Source: DASXTS01 sp036505275 (GTDB lineage Bacteria; Actinomycetota; Actinomycetes; Mycobacteriales; Pseudonocardiaceae). Taken from it: a stretch of DNA of 9,279 bases. The notes below the pieces were generated by a model. It ran no database searches and was not told where the DNA came from. It saw only the letters and a program-made list of their open reading frames with translations. Location: NCBI GenBank assembly GCA_036505275.1, contig DASXTS010000300.1, forward strand, positions 1 to 9,279, written 5' to 3'. This document shows positions 1 through 6,156 of this stretch, piece by piece; within the stretch, counting starts at the first letter, position 1, and every line of letters starts with the position of its first letter. The position numbers and the translations under genes are program-made.

Positions 1-1
1 A

Positions 2-40
2 GCTAGCTACCAAGGGTCGCTAGCTACCAAGGGTCGCTAG
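2..40. repeat. 17-bp tandem repeat of imperfect palindromes
   Basis: The unit GCTAGCTACCAAGGGTC occurs at 2-18 and again, identically, at 19-35. A partial third copy (GCTAG) follows at 36-40. The unit boundary can be redrawn as CTAGC-T-ACC-AAG-GGT-C-GCTAG, an almost perfect 21-bp inverted repeat with one mismatched pair and a 3-nt centre, so two overlapping dyads sit side by side. Twofold-symmetric sites in tandem are typical of operators bound by dimeric regulators. The gene it controls would lie to the left, outside the window, or be the response regulator transcript end to the right. Bases 41-166 hold no gene I can recognise. The repeat is directly visible; the operator role is inference. 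Confidence 0.6.
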
Positions 41-91
41 GGCACGGCAGTTGCGCGAGACGAAGACCAACGCGGTGCGGCTGAACTCCGT

Positions 92-118
92 CACGCCGGC
101 TACGCGCGTTACGGCGTG
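92..118 (-). terminator. possible hairpin downstream of the response regulator
   Basis: CACGCCG (92-98) and CGGCGTG (112-118) are perfect reverse complements separated by 13 nt. They lie about 50 bp beyond the response-regulator stop on the minus strand, where a terminator would be expected. There is no U-tract on either side. Actinobacterial terminators often lack one, but a 7-bp GC-rich stem also arises by chance in DNA this rich in GC, so the call is weak. Confidence 0.22.
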
Positions 119-166
119 GGGTCGCGGTCAGGGTGCGATCGCTGCAGGAGGGGTCGCAGGGTTCGG

Positions 167-862
167 CTACTCGCCATCCAAGACCCCGCGGCGCTGACCG
201 CCGGGCGCCGGCGTGACCAGCCCGGACTCGTAGGCGAACACGACGGCCTGCACTCGATCCCGCAGAGCGAGCTTGGTGAGCACGTGCGTGACATGCGTCT
301 TCACCGTCGTCTCGCTGACCACGAAGGCCTGCGCGATCTCCGTGTTGGACATGCCACGGGCCATCAGCTGGAGCACTTCGCGCTCGCGCGCCGTCAGCCC
401 GGCGGGCATCGGTGGCCGGCGGCGGGCCGCCGGCGGTGGCCGGCGGACGAACTCCTCGATCATCCGGCGGGTCACCGAGGGCGCGAGCAGGGCGTCACCG
501 GAGGCCACCGCGCGGATGCCGGCCACGAGCTGCTCCGGCGGCACGTCCTTGAGCAGGAACCCGCTCGCTCCGGCATGCAGCGCCTCGTAGACGTACTCAT
601 CCATGTCGAACGTGGTCAGCATCACGACCTTGGTGCCGGTGAGGCCGTCCAGCAGCCGGCGCGTCGCCTCGATCCCGTCCATCTCGGGCATGCGCACGTC
701 CATCAGCACGATGTCCGGCCGGAGCCGGCGGGCCTCTTCGACGGCCATCCGCCCGTCGGCGGCTTCACCGACCACGCGGAGATCGGCCTCAGCCTCCAGG
801 ATCATGCGAAAGCCGGCGCGCACGAGCGCTTGGTCGTCGACGATCAGGACGTCGAGGCTCAT
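167..862 (-). CDS. NarL/LuxR-family two-component response regulator
   Basis: A 231-residue DNA-binding response regulator, close to the usual length of this family. The receiver domain spans about residues 3-120. It has the acidic pair D9/D10 (IVDDQ), phospho-acceptor D55 (VLMDVRMP), the switch Thr T83 (MLTTF) and the conserved K105 (GFLLKDV). An Arg/Pro-rich linker (about 140-155) leads to a LuxR-type helix-turn-helix at about 155-215, with LTAREREVLQLMARG and the recognition-helix region SETTVKTHVTHVLTKL. Its ATG overlaps the TGA of the upstream histidine kinase by 4 bp (ATGA at 859-862), so the two are co-transcribed and probably translationally coupled. By family knowledge, phosphotransfer from the kinase to D55 promotes dimerisation and promoter binding in the cytoplasm. 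Target promoters are unknown. The divergent protease gene is one candidate by position only. Confidence 0.95.
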   Translation of the reverse strand: MSLDVLIVDDQALVRAGFRMILEAEADLRVVGEAADGRMAVEEARRLRPDIVLMDVRMPEMDGIEATRRLLDGLTGTKVVMLTTFDMDEYVYEALHAGASGFLLKDVPPEQLVAGIRAVASGDALLAPSVTRRMIEEFVRRPPPAARRRPPMPAGLTAREREVLQLMARGMSNTEIAQAFVVSETTVKTHVTHVLTKLALRDRVQAVVFAYESGLVTPAPGGQRRGVLDGE

Positions 863-2016
863 CGCTGGACCGGAAGCCAGGCGCGCAGGCGGTAGCCGCC
901 TTCGGCCCGCGGGCCGGCCTCGAGCCTGCCGCCGTAGATGGAGACGCGCTCGCGCATCCCGACCAGCCCGTGCCCGTTGCGGTTCGCCTCGTGATCGGTT
1001 CCGCGGCCGTCGTCGCAGACCTCTACCTCGATACCCGCCGCGGCGTATCGCACCTGCACCTGTGCGTGCTCGGCGCGCGCGTGGGAGATGGCGTTCGTCA
1101 GTCCCTCCTGCACGAGCCGGTAGGCGGTGAGGTCGATGCTGGCCGGCAGCTCGACGGGCTCGCCATCGATCCGCAGCTCGACCGGCAGACCCGCCTCGCG
1201 AGCCTGCGCAACGAGCTTGCTTATCTGGCTCAAGCTGGGCTGCGGTGCCAGCGCCGGGGGCTCCGCAGTGTCGCGGAGGACTCCCACCAGGCGACGCATC
1301 TCCCTGAGCGCCTCCCGCCCGGTCTGCTCGACGGTCACCAGCGCTTGGCGTTCCCGTTCCTGATCGGATCGCAACAGCCGGCGCACGGCGGCGGCCTGCA
1401 CGGTCATGACGGTCACATGGTGGCTGACCACGTCGTGCATTTCGCGGGCGATGCGGGCCCGCTCCTCGACGATCGCCCGGCGTTCGGCCTCCTCCTGCTC
1501 CTGCTCCAGCGTCGCCGCCCGCTGCTCCGCCGCATCGGCCGCCGTGACCCGCTCACGCAGGGCGAAACCGGCGACCCAGGCGATCGCGAACAGGAACGGC
1601 AGCGAGTAGTCGCCGACGACCTGGTTCGGGTCGTTGTAAACGATGATCGCCGACCCGCCGAGCACCACCGCCAGCCCGAACCGCGCCTTGGCGCCGCTGC
1701 GGAGGTTGCCGAGCAGGAACGACGACGCCATGCCGGCGACGGAGGCGCCGACCGGCAACACCACCAACCGCCCGTCGACGAAGGAGATCGCCGCGGCGGC
1801 GAGCCAGACCGTGGCGGGTGCGCCGAAGTGAAAGCGGTGGCGCGCCAGCAGGGCCAGCACGACGGCGGCAATGGCCGGTACGGCGAACCACGCCGTTGTA
1901 CGCGGTGCCCGGTCGGGGTCATCGACCAGCCCGACCACAACCGCGCTCTGGATCGCCGCGGCCACGATGAGCGCGTCGAAACCGTACCGGCGCACGAAGG
2001 CCCACAGACGTCCCAC
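859..2016 (-). CDS. Membrane sensor histidine kinase, HisKA_3 (NarL-partner) type
   Basis: The likely product is 385 residues from the GTG at 2016. Five or six hydrophobic membrane segments fill the N-terminal part (about residues 16-31, 41-58, 66-80, 84-103, 113-127 and 138-153), and there is little extracellular sensing domain. A charged helical linker leads to the HisKA_3 dimerisation domain with the phospho-accepting His in REMHDVVSHHV (about H194). An HATPase domain follows, with an N-box (EGLTNAISHA, about N308), a G1 box (CDDGRGT, 334-340) and a G2 box (GHGLVGMRERV, about 349). It heads the operon with the response regulator, overlapping it by 4 bp. The reading frame stays open to an ATG at 2187, but that start has no Shine-Dalgarno site and would overlap the start of the divergent protease gene. 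The extra N-terminus is also unlike a membrane kinase. A GTG at 2034, with GGTGG upstream, is the alternative start. The signal sensed is unknown; the topology suggests a membrane-embedded stimulus. Confidence 0.9.
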   Translation of the reverse strand: MGRLWAFVRRYGFDALIVAAAIQSAVVVGLVDDPDRAPRTTAWFAVPAIAAVVLALLARHRFHFGAPATVWLAAAAISFVDGRLVVLPVGASVAGMASSFLLGNLRSGAKARFGLAVVLGGSAIIVYNDPNQVVGDYSLPFLFAIAWVAGFALRERVTAADAAEQRAATLEQEQEEAERRAIVEERARIAREMHDVVSHHVTVMTVQAAAVRRLLRSDQERERQALVTVEQTGREALREMRRLVGVLRDTAEPPALAPQPSLSQISKLVAQAREAGLPVELRIDGEPVELPASIDLTAYRLVQEGLTNAISHARAEHAQVQVRYAAAGIEVEVCDDGRGTDHEANRNGHGLVGMRERVSIYGGRLEAGPRAEGGYRLRAWLPVQR

Positions 2017-2170
2017 GCCGTGACCGTAGAGCACGCAGGTCGGCCACCGCGTCCTACTCGAGGATGACTCGAAGATCCTGCCAGCCGACGAGGCGAGATC
2101 CCTATCCAGGCCGATGTCGTACCCGGCCGCCGGACCTACCGTCAGCGCCAGCAACCTTTGAACGGGCCAG

Positions 2171-2177
2171 AAGGAGG
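2171..2177 (+). promoter_or_regulatory. Strong ribosome binding site of the CPBP gene
   Basis: AAGGAGG lies 8 nt before the ATG at 2186 and is an almost full anti-Shine-Dalgarno match. It fixes the protease start and argues against the opposing histidine kinase starting at 2187. No clear -10/-35 pair could be picked out in the 169 bp between the two divergent starts, although promoters for both directions must lie there. Confidence 0.8.
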
Positions 2178-2185
2178 TCCCAGCC

Positions 2186-2980
2186 ATGGCAGATCAGCTG
2201 GCGGTTACGAGTGTCGAGAGCCGCGCAGACATCATTTCGGCCGGGCAGGTCGAGATCCCGCAGTACAGTCGCCGCTCGATCCTCGCGATCTGGGCGGCGG
2301 CGGCCCTGCCGATGGGCGGCCTCGCCTGGGTGGTCGCACCGCTGCTGGCATCTGGCGGAGGGGATGCCACCCTCATCCGCGCGCTGCTCTGGTGCCTCAC
2401 CGCTGGCCTGATCTGGCAGTTCGTGCTCGTGGTCGGCCTTGTCTGGTTCGAGCAGCGCAGCCTTCGTTGGTCGACGCTGCGTTCGGTGCTGTGGCTCAAC
2501 GCCCCCAGCAGCCCACGAACCGGACGCACCGGGGGCAGGGTGTGGCTGGTCGTGCTGCCCCTCATCGCGGCCCTCGCCGCCGAGGAGCTGGTCCCCAGCC
2601 TTCCGCATCCGGGCGCACGGGACCTGGGTGTCTTTCTCGGGTCCGACGCCGGGCACGCCATGTTCCACGGGGCCTGGGACTTGTTCGCCCTCGTCGTCGT
2701 GCTCGGCATCTTCAACACCGCGCTCGGCGAGGAGCTGCTCTTCCGTGGGTTCCTGCTGCCGCGCATGAACGGCGCCTTCGGGCGCGCCGACTGGGTCGCC
2801 AATGGTGTCCTCTTCGCCGCCTACCACCTGCATGTGCCGTGGGTGATCCCGGCGGGGTTGCTGGACACGTTCATCCTGGCGTACCCGGCGAAGCGCTTCC
2901 GCAGCGCCTTGATCGGCATCGTGGTGCACAGCGCGCAGACCGTGTTCTTCACGCTGGCCGTGCTCGCCCTTGTCCGGTAA
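2186..2980 (+). CDS. CPBP-family intramembrane metalloprotease (Abi/CAAX-protease-like)
   Basis: A 264-residue polytopic membrane protein. Hydrophobic segments lie at about residues 31-54, 64-88, 119-135, 163-181, 204-213 and 240-263. The CPBP (Abi) active-site signature is present: E182-E183-x-x-x-R187 (GEELLFRGFLLPRMN), then H214/H216 in FAAYHLHVPW, and a later H248 in the last membrane helix (VVHSAQTVFF). In this family the Glu and His residues bind a metal and cleave substrates inside the membrane. Members act in CAAX-like processing, bacteriocin self-immunity and sigma/anti-sigma or envelope signalling. The substrate is not predictable here. The ATG at 2186 has a consensus Shine-Dalgarno site. 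The gene is divergent from a histidine kinase/response regulator operon and is followed by a strong hairpin, so it is probably monocistronic. Control by the neighbouring two-component system is inference from position. Confidence 0.9.
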   Translation: MADQLAVTSVESRADIISAGQVEIPQYSRRSILAIWAAAALPMGGLAWVVAPLLASGGGDATLIRALLWCLTAGLIWQFVLVVGLVWFEQRSLRWSTLRSVLWLNAPSSPRTGRTGGRVWLVVLPLIAALAAEELVPSLPHPGARDLGVFLGSDAGHAMFHGAWDLFALVVVLGIFNTALGEELLFRGFLLPRMNGAFGRADWVANGVLFAAYHLHVPWVIPAGLLDTFILAYPAKRFRSALIGIVVHSAQTVFFTLAVLALVR

Positions 2981-2995
2981 CCGCGGCCGAGCTGT

Positions 2996-3035
2996 ATCAC
3001 GGACACAGGCGCTGCATCTGGCTTGTGTCCGTGAT
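2996..3035 (+). terminator. Strong hairpin, probable terminator of the CPBP gene
   Basis: Arms ATCACGGACACAGGC (2996-3010) and GCTTGTGTCCGTGAT (3021-3035) pair over 15 bp with a single G-T wobble, around a 10-nt loop. The stem begins 15 nt after the CPBP stop codon. Only a short weak T-rich tail (TCTTG) follows, which is common for actinobacterial terminators. It could act in both directions. An alternative is a residual inverted repeat of a mobile element, but no transposase or target duplication is visible. Confidence 0.7.
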
Positions 3036-3054
3036 TCTTGGGGATCTGGTCGGG

Positions 3055-3267
3055 ATGGTCGTGACGTTCGGCCCCAGCCGCAGCAGCCGGGCGGCTGGCG
3101 GCACCGAATTCTGGCTCAGCCCACCGAAAGCGCTGGCCCGTTACGCCTTCGAGCACCCGTTCGCCGTGGTGTCGGTGTACCCGTTGAGGCCGTCCGTGTT
3201 CCAAGATCCGCCGCTCCCGGTCGGAGGCGACGACAATGCCCGCAAGTCGAACAGGCGGGCGGCGTGA
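3055..3267 (+). CDS. Possible small hypothetical protein, 70 aa
   Basis: An ATG-initiated frame of 70 codons lies in what would otherwise be a gene-less stretch (2981-3329). Most third positions in this frame are G or C, as in the real neighbouring genes, and the composition (KALARYAFEHPFAVVSVYPL, then proline-rich and polar) is protein-like. There is no membrane helix or signal peptide, and I do not recognise the family. The Shine-Dalgarno match is poor (GGGG about 13 nt upstream). The stop codon TGA at 3265-3267 overlaps a GTG at 3264 that is in frame with the downstream Mut7-C gene, suggesting possible coupling. It could equally be a decayed gene remnant or chance. The rest of 2981-3329 holds only the hairpin at 2996-3035. 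Confidence 0.3.
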   Translation: MVVTFGPSRSSRAAGGTEFWLSPPKALARYAFEHPFAVVSVYPLRPSVFQDPPLPVGGDDNARKSNRRAA

Positions 3268-3329
3268 CCACATCGGCGGGGCGCCGACCGCACCGATTTG
3301 CCGATGGCAAGGGCGGGTACCGGGACGGC

Positions 3330-4022
3330 ATGGTCCGGCTCGAGGTGTCCCGGCAGCTGCGGTTTCTGCTGCCGGTGAGGTGGCGGGCCGGGGTGGTCGA
3401 GGTGGCCACCGACGGGACCGCCTCGCTCGGCCATCTCGTGCAGAGCGTCGGCATCCCGCTGACCGAGGTTGGTGAGCTGCGGGTGGCCGGCCGGACCGTT
3501 TCGCCGGCAACGCGGCCGGCGCCGGACGAGCGGGTCGAGGTCCTGGCCCGGCCGCGGCCACAGCCGCTGGACGGTCCGCCGCGGCTGCTGCTGGACGTGC
3601 ACCTCGGGGCGCTGGCCCGGCGGCTGCGGCTGCTCGGCGTTGACACCGCCTACCGCAACGATGCCGTCGACGAGGAGCTGGTCGAGCAGGCCGGGCGGGA
3701 GGACCGGCTGCTGTTGACCCAGGACCGCGGCCTGTTGCTGCGGCGCGCCCTGCGGCGCGCGGCGTACGTGCGCGGCAGCCGTGCCGACGACCAGCTCGCC
3801 GACGTGCTGGACCGCTTCCGGCTTCCGCTGGCCCCGTACACCAGGTGCACGGCCTGTGGCGACGAGGTCCGGCCGGTGCCCAAGGCCGCCGTCGTCCACC
3901 TGCTCGAGCCGGGCACGCGGCGCACCCAGCAGAACTTCGCCCGCTGCACCTCCTGCGGCCGCATCTACTGGCGCGGCGCCCACGCCGCCCGCCTCGACCG
4001 CCTGGTAAACCGGCACACCTGA
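3330..4022 (+). CDS. Mut7-C RNase-domain protein with N-terminal ubiquitin-like domain
   Basis: A 230-residue cytoplasmic protein. Residues 1-75 form a beta-grasp, ubiquitin/ThiS-like domain (Mut7-C ubiquitin), with VRLEVSRQLRFLL at the start and SLGHLVQSVGIPLTEVGEL. Residues about 86-165 are the Mut7-C PIN-like nuclease fold: D89 (LLLDVHLGALARRLRLLG), acidic residues D111/D114/E115/E116, and D132 (LLTQDRGLLLRRA) are likely metal ligands. A C-terminal zinc ribbon has C173-x-x-C176 and C206-x-x-C209 (CTACGDEV, CTSCGRIYWRG). The family is predicted to be an RNase, named after the C-terminal domain of eukaryotic Mut-7; its bacterial substrate is unestablished. The chosen ATG gives the standard N-terminus of the ubiquitin-like domain. 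A GTG at 3264 would add 22 residues and overlap the stop of the small upstream ORF. Neither start has a strong Shine-Dalgarno site. Confidence 0.88.
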   Translation: MVRLEVSRQLRFLLPVRWRAGVVEVATDGTASLGHLVQSVGIPLTEVGELRVAGRTVSPATRPAPDERVEVLARPRPQPLDGPPRLLLDVHLGALARRLRLLGVDTAYRNDAVDEELVEQAGREDRLLLTQDRGLLLRRALRRAAYVRGSRADDQLADVLDRFRLPLAPYTRCTACGDEVRPVPKAAVVHLLEPGTRRTQQNFARCTSCGRIYWRGAHAARLDRLVNRHT

Positions 4023-4103
4023 CGGGTTGTCCGCTCAGACCGTCGAGAGCAGGATCGGCGGCGGCGTCCGACCGTCGGGGCCGGCACTCAATGTCACCGC
4101 ATG

Positions 4104-4108
4104 GGAGG
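4104..4108 (+). promoter_or_regulatory. Ribosome binding site deciding the propeller gene start
   Basis: GGAGG lies 5 nt before the ATG at 4114, and that ATG is followed at once by a signal peptide. The frame is open further upstream to 4027, but those codons have no ribosome binding site and would bury the signal peptide inside the protein, so 4114 is preferred. Confidence 0.75.
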
Positions 4109-4113
4109 TCAGG

Positions 4114-5589
4114 ATGCGAACGACACTCGCACGACGTGTGGTCCTCATCGCAGCGGCTCTCAGTCTGTTCTCGGCAACCACGGGATGGGCGACGACGTCC
4201 AGCGTCGGTGTGCTCCAGCAGGTCTCCGGCGACTCGCCGTTCGCTGCCTGCACCGCCGACGACGTCGCGGCCCAGGAGGCCGACGGGTCGATCGTCTACC
4301 ACGACAGCGAGGTCGAGCCGTGGGTGGCGGCCAGCACCGTCGACCTCAATGCGGATGGCGCCGCGGACGTCATCGCCGGCTACCAGCAGGACCGGTGGAA
4401 CGACGGCGGCGCCCGCGGTGTGTACGCCAGCGTCTGGTACCAGGGCGGCTGGACGCAGGTGGCGATTCCGGGTACGTCGGCGTGTGTCGGCAGCAGCCAC
4501 CTGCGGGCGACCGACCCGTGGGTGACCTTCTCGCCGAATGGCGCCGCCTACTTCTTCACGCTGGCCACCTCGGCCGGCAACGACTCCGCCCTGTACGTGA
4601 ACAAGTCCGTTGACGGCGGCCTGCACTGGGGTCCACCGGTCACGCTGATCGAACAGGACAGCCTCTTCCAGTTCAACGACAAGAACTCCATCACCGCGGA
4701 TCCGTTCGACTCCAACTACGTGTATGCGATCTGGGACCGCAGCCGCTTTCCGAGCGACAAGCGGGAGGCGCAATCGCTCGCCGGGAATCCCCATTCGCTC
4801 CGCAGCGACGCCATGTTCTCCAGGACCACGGACGGCGGGCAAACCTGGGAGCCGCCGCGGGCGATCTTCCAGCCACAGGCCAATGAGTTCGGCATCGGCC
4901 ACCAGATCGTGGTTCTCTCCGACGGCACGCTCGTCGACAGCTTCATGCTGTTCCACGGCTCAGGATCGAACAAGAAGGGCCAGGAGGTGGCGGTGATGAT
5001 CTCCCGCGACCGCGGTGCCACCTGGACCGAGCCGATCACGGTCGCGAAGGTCCTTCCCGGGTACATCCGCGATCCCGAGGACGGTAGGGCCGTCCGGACC
5101 GGCGACATCATCCCGGACATCGCCGCTGGACCCAATGGGTCGGTGTACATCGTCTGGCAGGAGGCCACGCTCGCGCCGTCAGGGTCGGCGATCGCGCTGT
5201 CCACGTCGCACGACGGCGGGTTGACCTGGTCGGCGCCAACGCGGATCAACACGGTGCCCACCACCCAGGCGTTCACCTCGTCCATCGAGGTGCTGCCCGA
5301 CGGAACGCTCGGCGTGACCCACTACGACTTCCGGTTCAACACGCCGGACGGCGGGGCCACGTTGCCCACCGACTACTGGTTCCTGCACTCGCATGACGAC
5401 GGTGCTACCTGGGCCGAATCCCGCGTGACGACGAGGTCGTTCGACATGCGCACGGCACCGTACGCCCGCGGTCTGTTCGTCGGCGACTACGAGGGCCTGG
5501 CCACCCAGAGCGGACAGTTCCTGGCGCTGTTCTCCCAGACCCATGGAGCCGATCCGGCCAGCGTCTTCTTCACCCGAATCACACCGTGA
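4114..5589 (+). CDS. Secreted sialidase-like (BNR/Asp-box) beta-propeller protein
   Basis: A 491-residue protein. A Sec signal peptide is visible: MRTTLARR, hydrophobic VVLIAAALSLFSATTGWA, and cleavage probably after Ala26. The mature part has five Asp-box motifs (S/TxDxGxxW) at residues 165-172, 238-245, 297-304, 365-372 and 426-433, the hallmark of sialidase-fold propeller blades. An N-terminal segment DLNADGAADVIAGY (77-90) looks like an FG-GAP/calcium-loop element. The only two cysteines, C46 and C124, may form a disulfide. The family ranges from exo-alpha-sialidases to non-catalytic propellers. I find no FRIP-type (R-I-P) arginine motif near the N-terminus and cannot assign a sialidase Arg triad or Tyr/Glu nucleophile pair, so enzymatic activity is uncertain. 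It has its own Shine-Dalgarno site and lies 91 bp after the Mut7-C gene, so it may be a separate unit. It acts outside the cytoplasm. Confidence 0.87.
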   Translation: MRTTLARRVVLIAAALSLFSATTGWATTSSVGVLQQVSGDSPFAACTADDVAAQEADGSIVYHDSEVEPWVAASTVDLNADGAADVIAGYQQDRWNDGGARGVYASVWYQGGWTQVAIPGTSACVGSSHLRATDPWVTFSPNGAAYFFTLATSAGNDSALYVNKSVDGGLHWGPPVTLIEQDSLFQFNDKNSITADPFDSNYVYAIWDRSRFPSDKREAQSLAGNPHSLRSDAMFSRTTDGGQTWEPPRAIFQPQANEFGIGHQIVVLSDGTLVDSFMLFHGSGSNKKGQEVAVMISRDRGATWTEPITVAKVLPGYIRDPEDGRAVRTGDIIPDIAAGPNGSVYIVWQEATLAPSGSAIALSTSHDGGLTWSAPTRINTVPTTQAFTSSIEVLPDGTLGVTHYDFRFNTPDGGATLPTDYWFLHSHDDGATWAESRVTTRSFDMRTAPYARGLFVGDYEGLATQSGQFLALFSQTHGADPASVFFTRITP

Positions 5590-5598
5590 ACGGAGGGA

Positions 5599-5697
5599 AT
5601 GAAGGAAGGGGAACCGCGCCGGGTGAACCTGCTCGACCACGGCGGGCGCCGTTACCTGGTCTCGGCCCGCGGTGAGGGGCAGTGGGTGCTCCGATGA
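5599..5697 (+). pseudogene. Remnant of a deazaflavin (F420)-dependent nitroreductase, DDN/DUF385 family
   Basis: A 32-codon frame begins 9 nt after the propeller stop. It reads GEPRRVNLLDHGGRRYL followed by VSARGEGQWVLR and then TGA. This closely resembles the internal core strand pair of the DDN/DUF385 family as I recall it (pattern xTPVNLLEHDGxRYLVAPRGxTQWVRNL). The family is normally about 130-150 residues, so both the N-terminal F420-binding part and the whole C-terminal half are missing. The other frames downstream show no continuation, so this is not a simple frameshift. The TGA overlaps the next ATG by 4 bp (5694-5697), so translation of this stub could still feed the PPOX gene. GGAGGG lies only 1-2 nt before the ATG, too close for a good start; a GTG at 5623 is an alternative. 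A functional 32-aa leader peptide cannot be excluded. Confidence 0.45.
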
Positions 5698-6137
5698 CCG
5701 ATCTTGCCGGCTTCCGGCGGCTGGTCGGCCGCGACCACGGGCTGTGCGTGGTGTCGACGCTGCGGGCCGACACCACGATCCAGTCATCGGTGGTCAACGC
5801 CGGCGTGCTCGGGCATCCGAGGACGGCCGCACCGGTGGTCGGGTTCGTGGCGATTGGCGGCAGCCGCAAGCTGGTCAACCTGCGGGCCCGGCCGCGGGCC
5901 ACCATCGTGGTCCGAGCGGGCTGGGACTGGGTGGCGGTGGAGGGCGCGGTGGACCTGGCCGGACCGGACGACCCGATGCCCGGCCTCGATGCCGATGCCA
6001 CCCGCCTGCTGCTCCGGGAGGTGTTCACCGCTGCCGGCGGCACCCACGAGGACTGGGACACCTACGACCGCGTGATGGCCGATGAACGCCGAACCGCCGT
6101 GCTGATCACCCCGGAGCACGTCTACGCCAATCGGTGA
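5694..6137 (+). CDS. PPOX-class F420-dependent oxidoreductase (split beta-barrel flavoprotein)
   Basis: A 147-residue cytoplasmic protein of the pyridoxamine-5'-phosphate-oxidase-like split-barrel fold, at the usual length. Family-typical segments are the N-terminal LVGRDHGLCVVSTLRAD with the strand SSVVNAGVLGHP, the cofactor-binding GGSRKLVNLRARPRATIVVRA (57-74 region), and WDWVAVEGAVDLAGPDDP. The C-terminal helix and strand include GGTHEDWDTYDRVMADERR and AVLITPEHVY. Related actinobacterial proteins (TIGR03618-type) use F420H2 to reduce small organic substrates; the substrate here is unknown. The ATG at 5694 overlaps the stop of the DDN-like remnant by 4 bp. A GTG at 5682 would add four residues (MGAP). 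It converges on the polyphosphate kinase gene with a 19-bp gap. Confidence 0.88.
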   Translation: MTDLAGFRRLVGRDHGLCVVSTLRADTTIQSSVVNAGVLGHPRTAAPVVGFVAIGGSRKLVNLRARPRATIVVRAGWDWVAVEGAVDLAGPDDPMPGLDADATRLLLREVFTAAGGTHEDWDTYDRVMADERRTAVLITPEHVYANR

Positions 6138-6156
6138 CTCCAGCCGGTGACCGCGG

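Noticed and set aside
116..1130. Plus-strand open frames opposite the response regulator and kinase
   Set aside because: They are antisense to genes with intact receiver, HTH and HisKA_3 motifs and show no family features.
2017..2187. Histidine kinase extended to the ATG at 2187
   Set aside because: No Shine-Dalgarno site, overlap with the divergent gene start, and an N-terminus unlike a membrane kinase; an internal GTG is preferred.
2158..3054. Alternative plus-strand frame overlapping the CPBP gene and running on into 3267
   Set aside because: Over the protease gene it is an Arg/Pro-rich shadow of the real frame. Only its last 70 codons (from 3055) lie outside a known gene, and these are listed separately.
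2821..4956. Very long open frame on the minus strand (about 711 codons)
   Set aside because: It is antisense to the CPBP end, the Mut7-C gene and the propeller gene, all with clear family motifs. The composition is Arg/Pro/Ala/Gly-rich, as expected from the complement of GC-biased codons, and no domain is recognisable.
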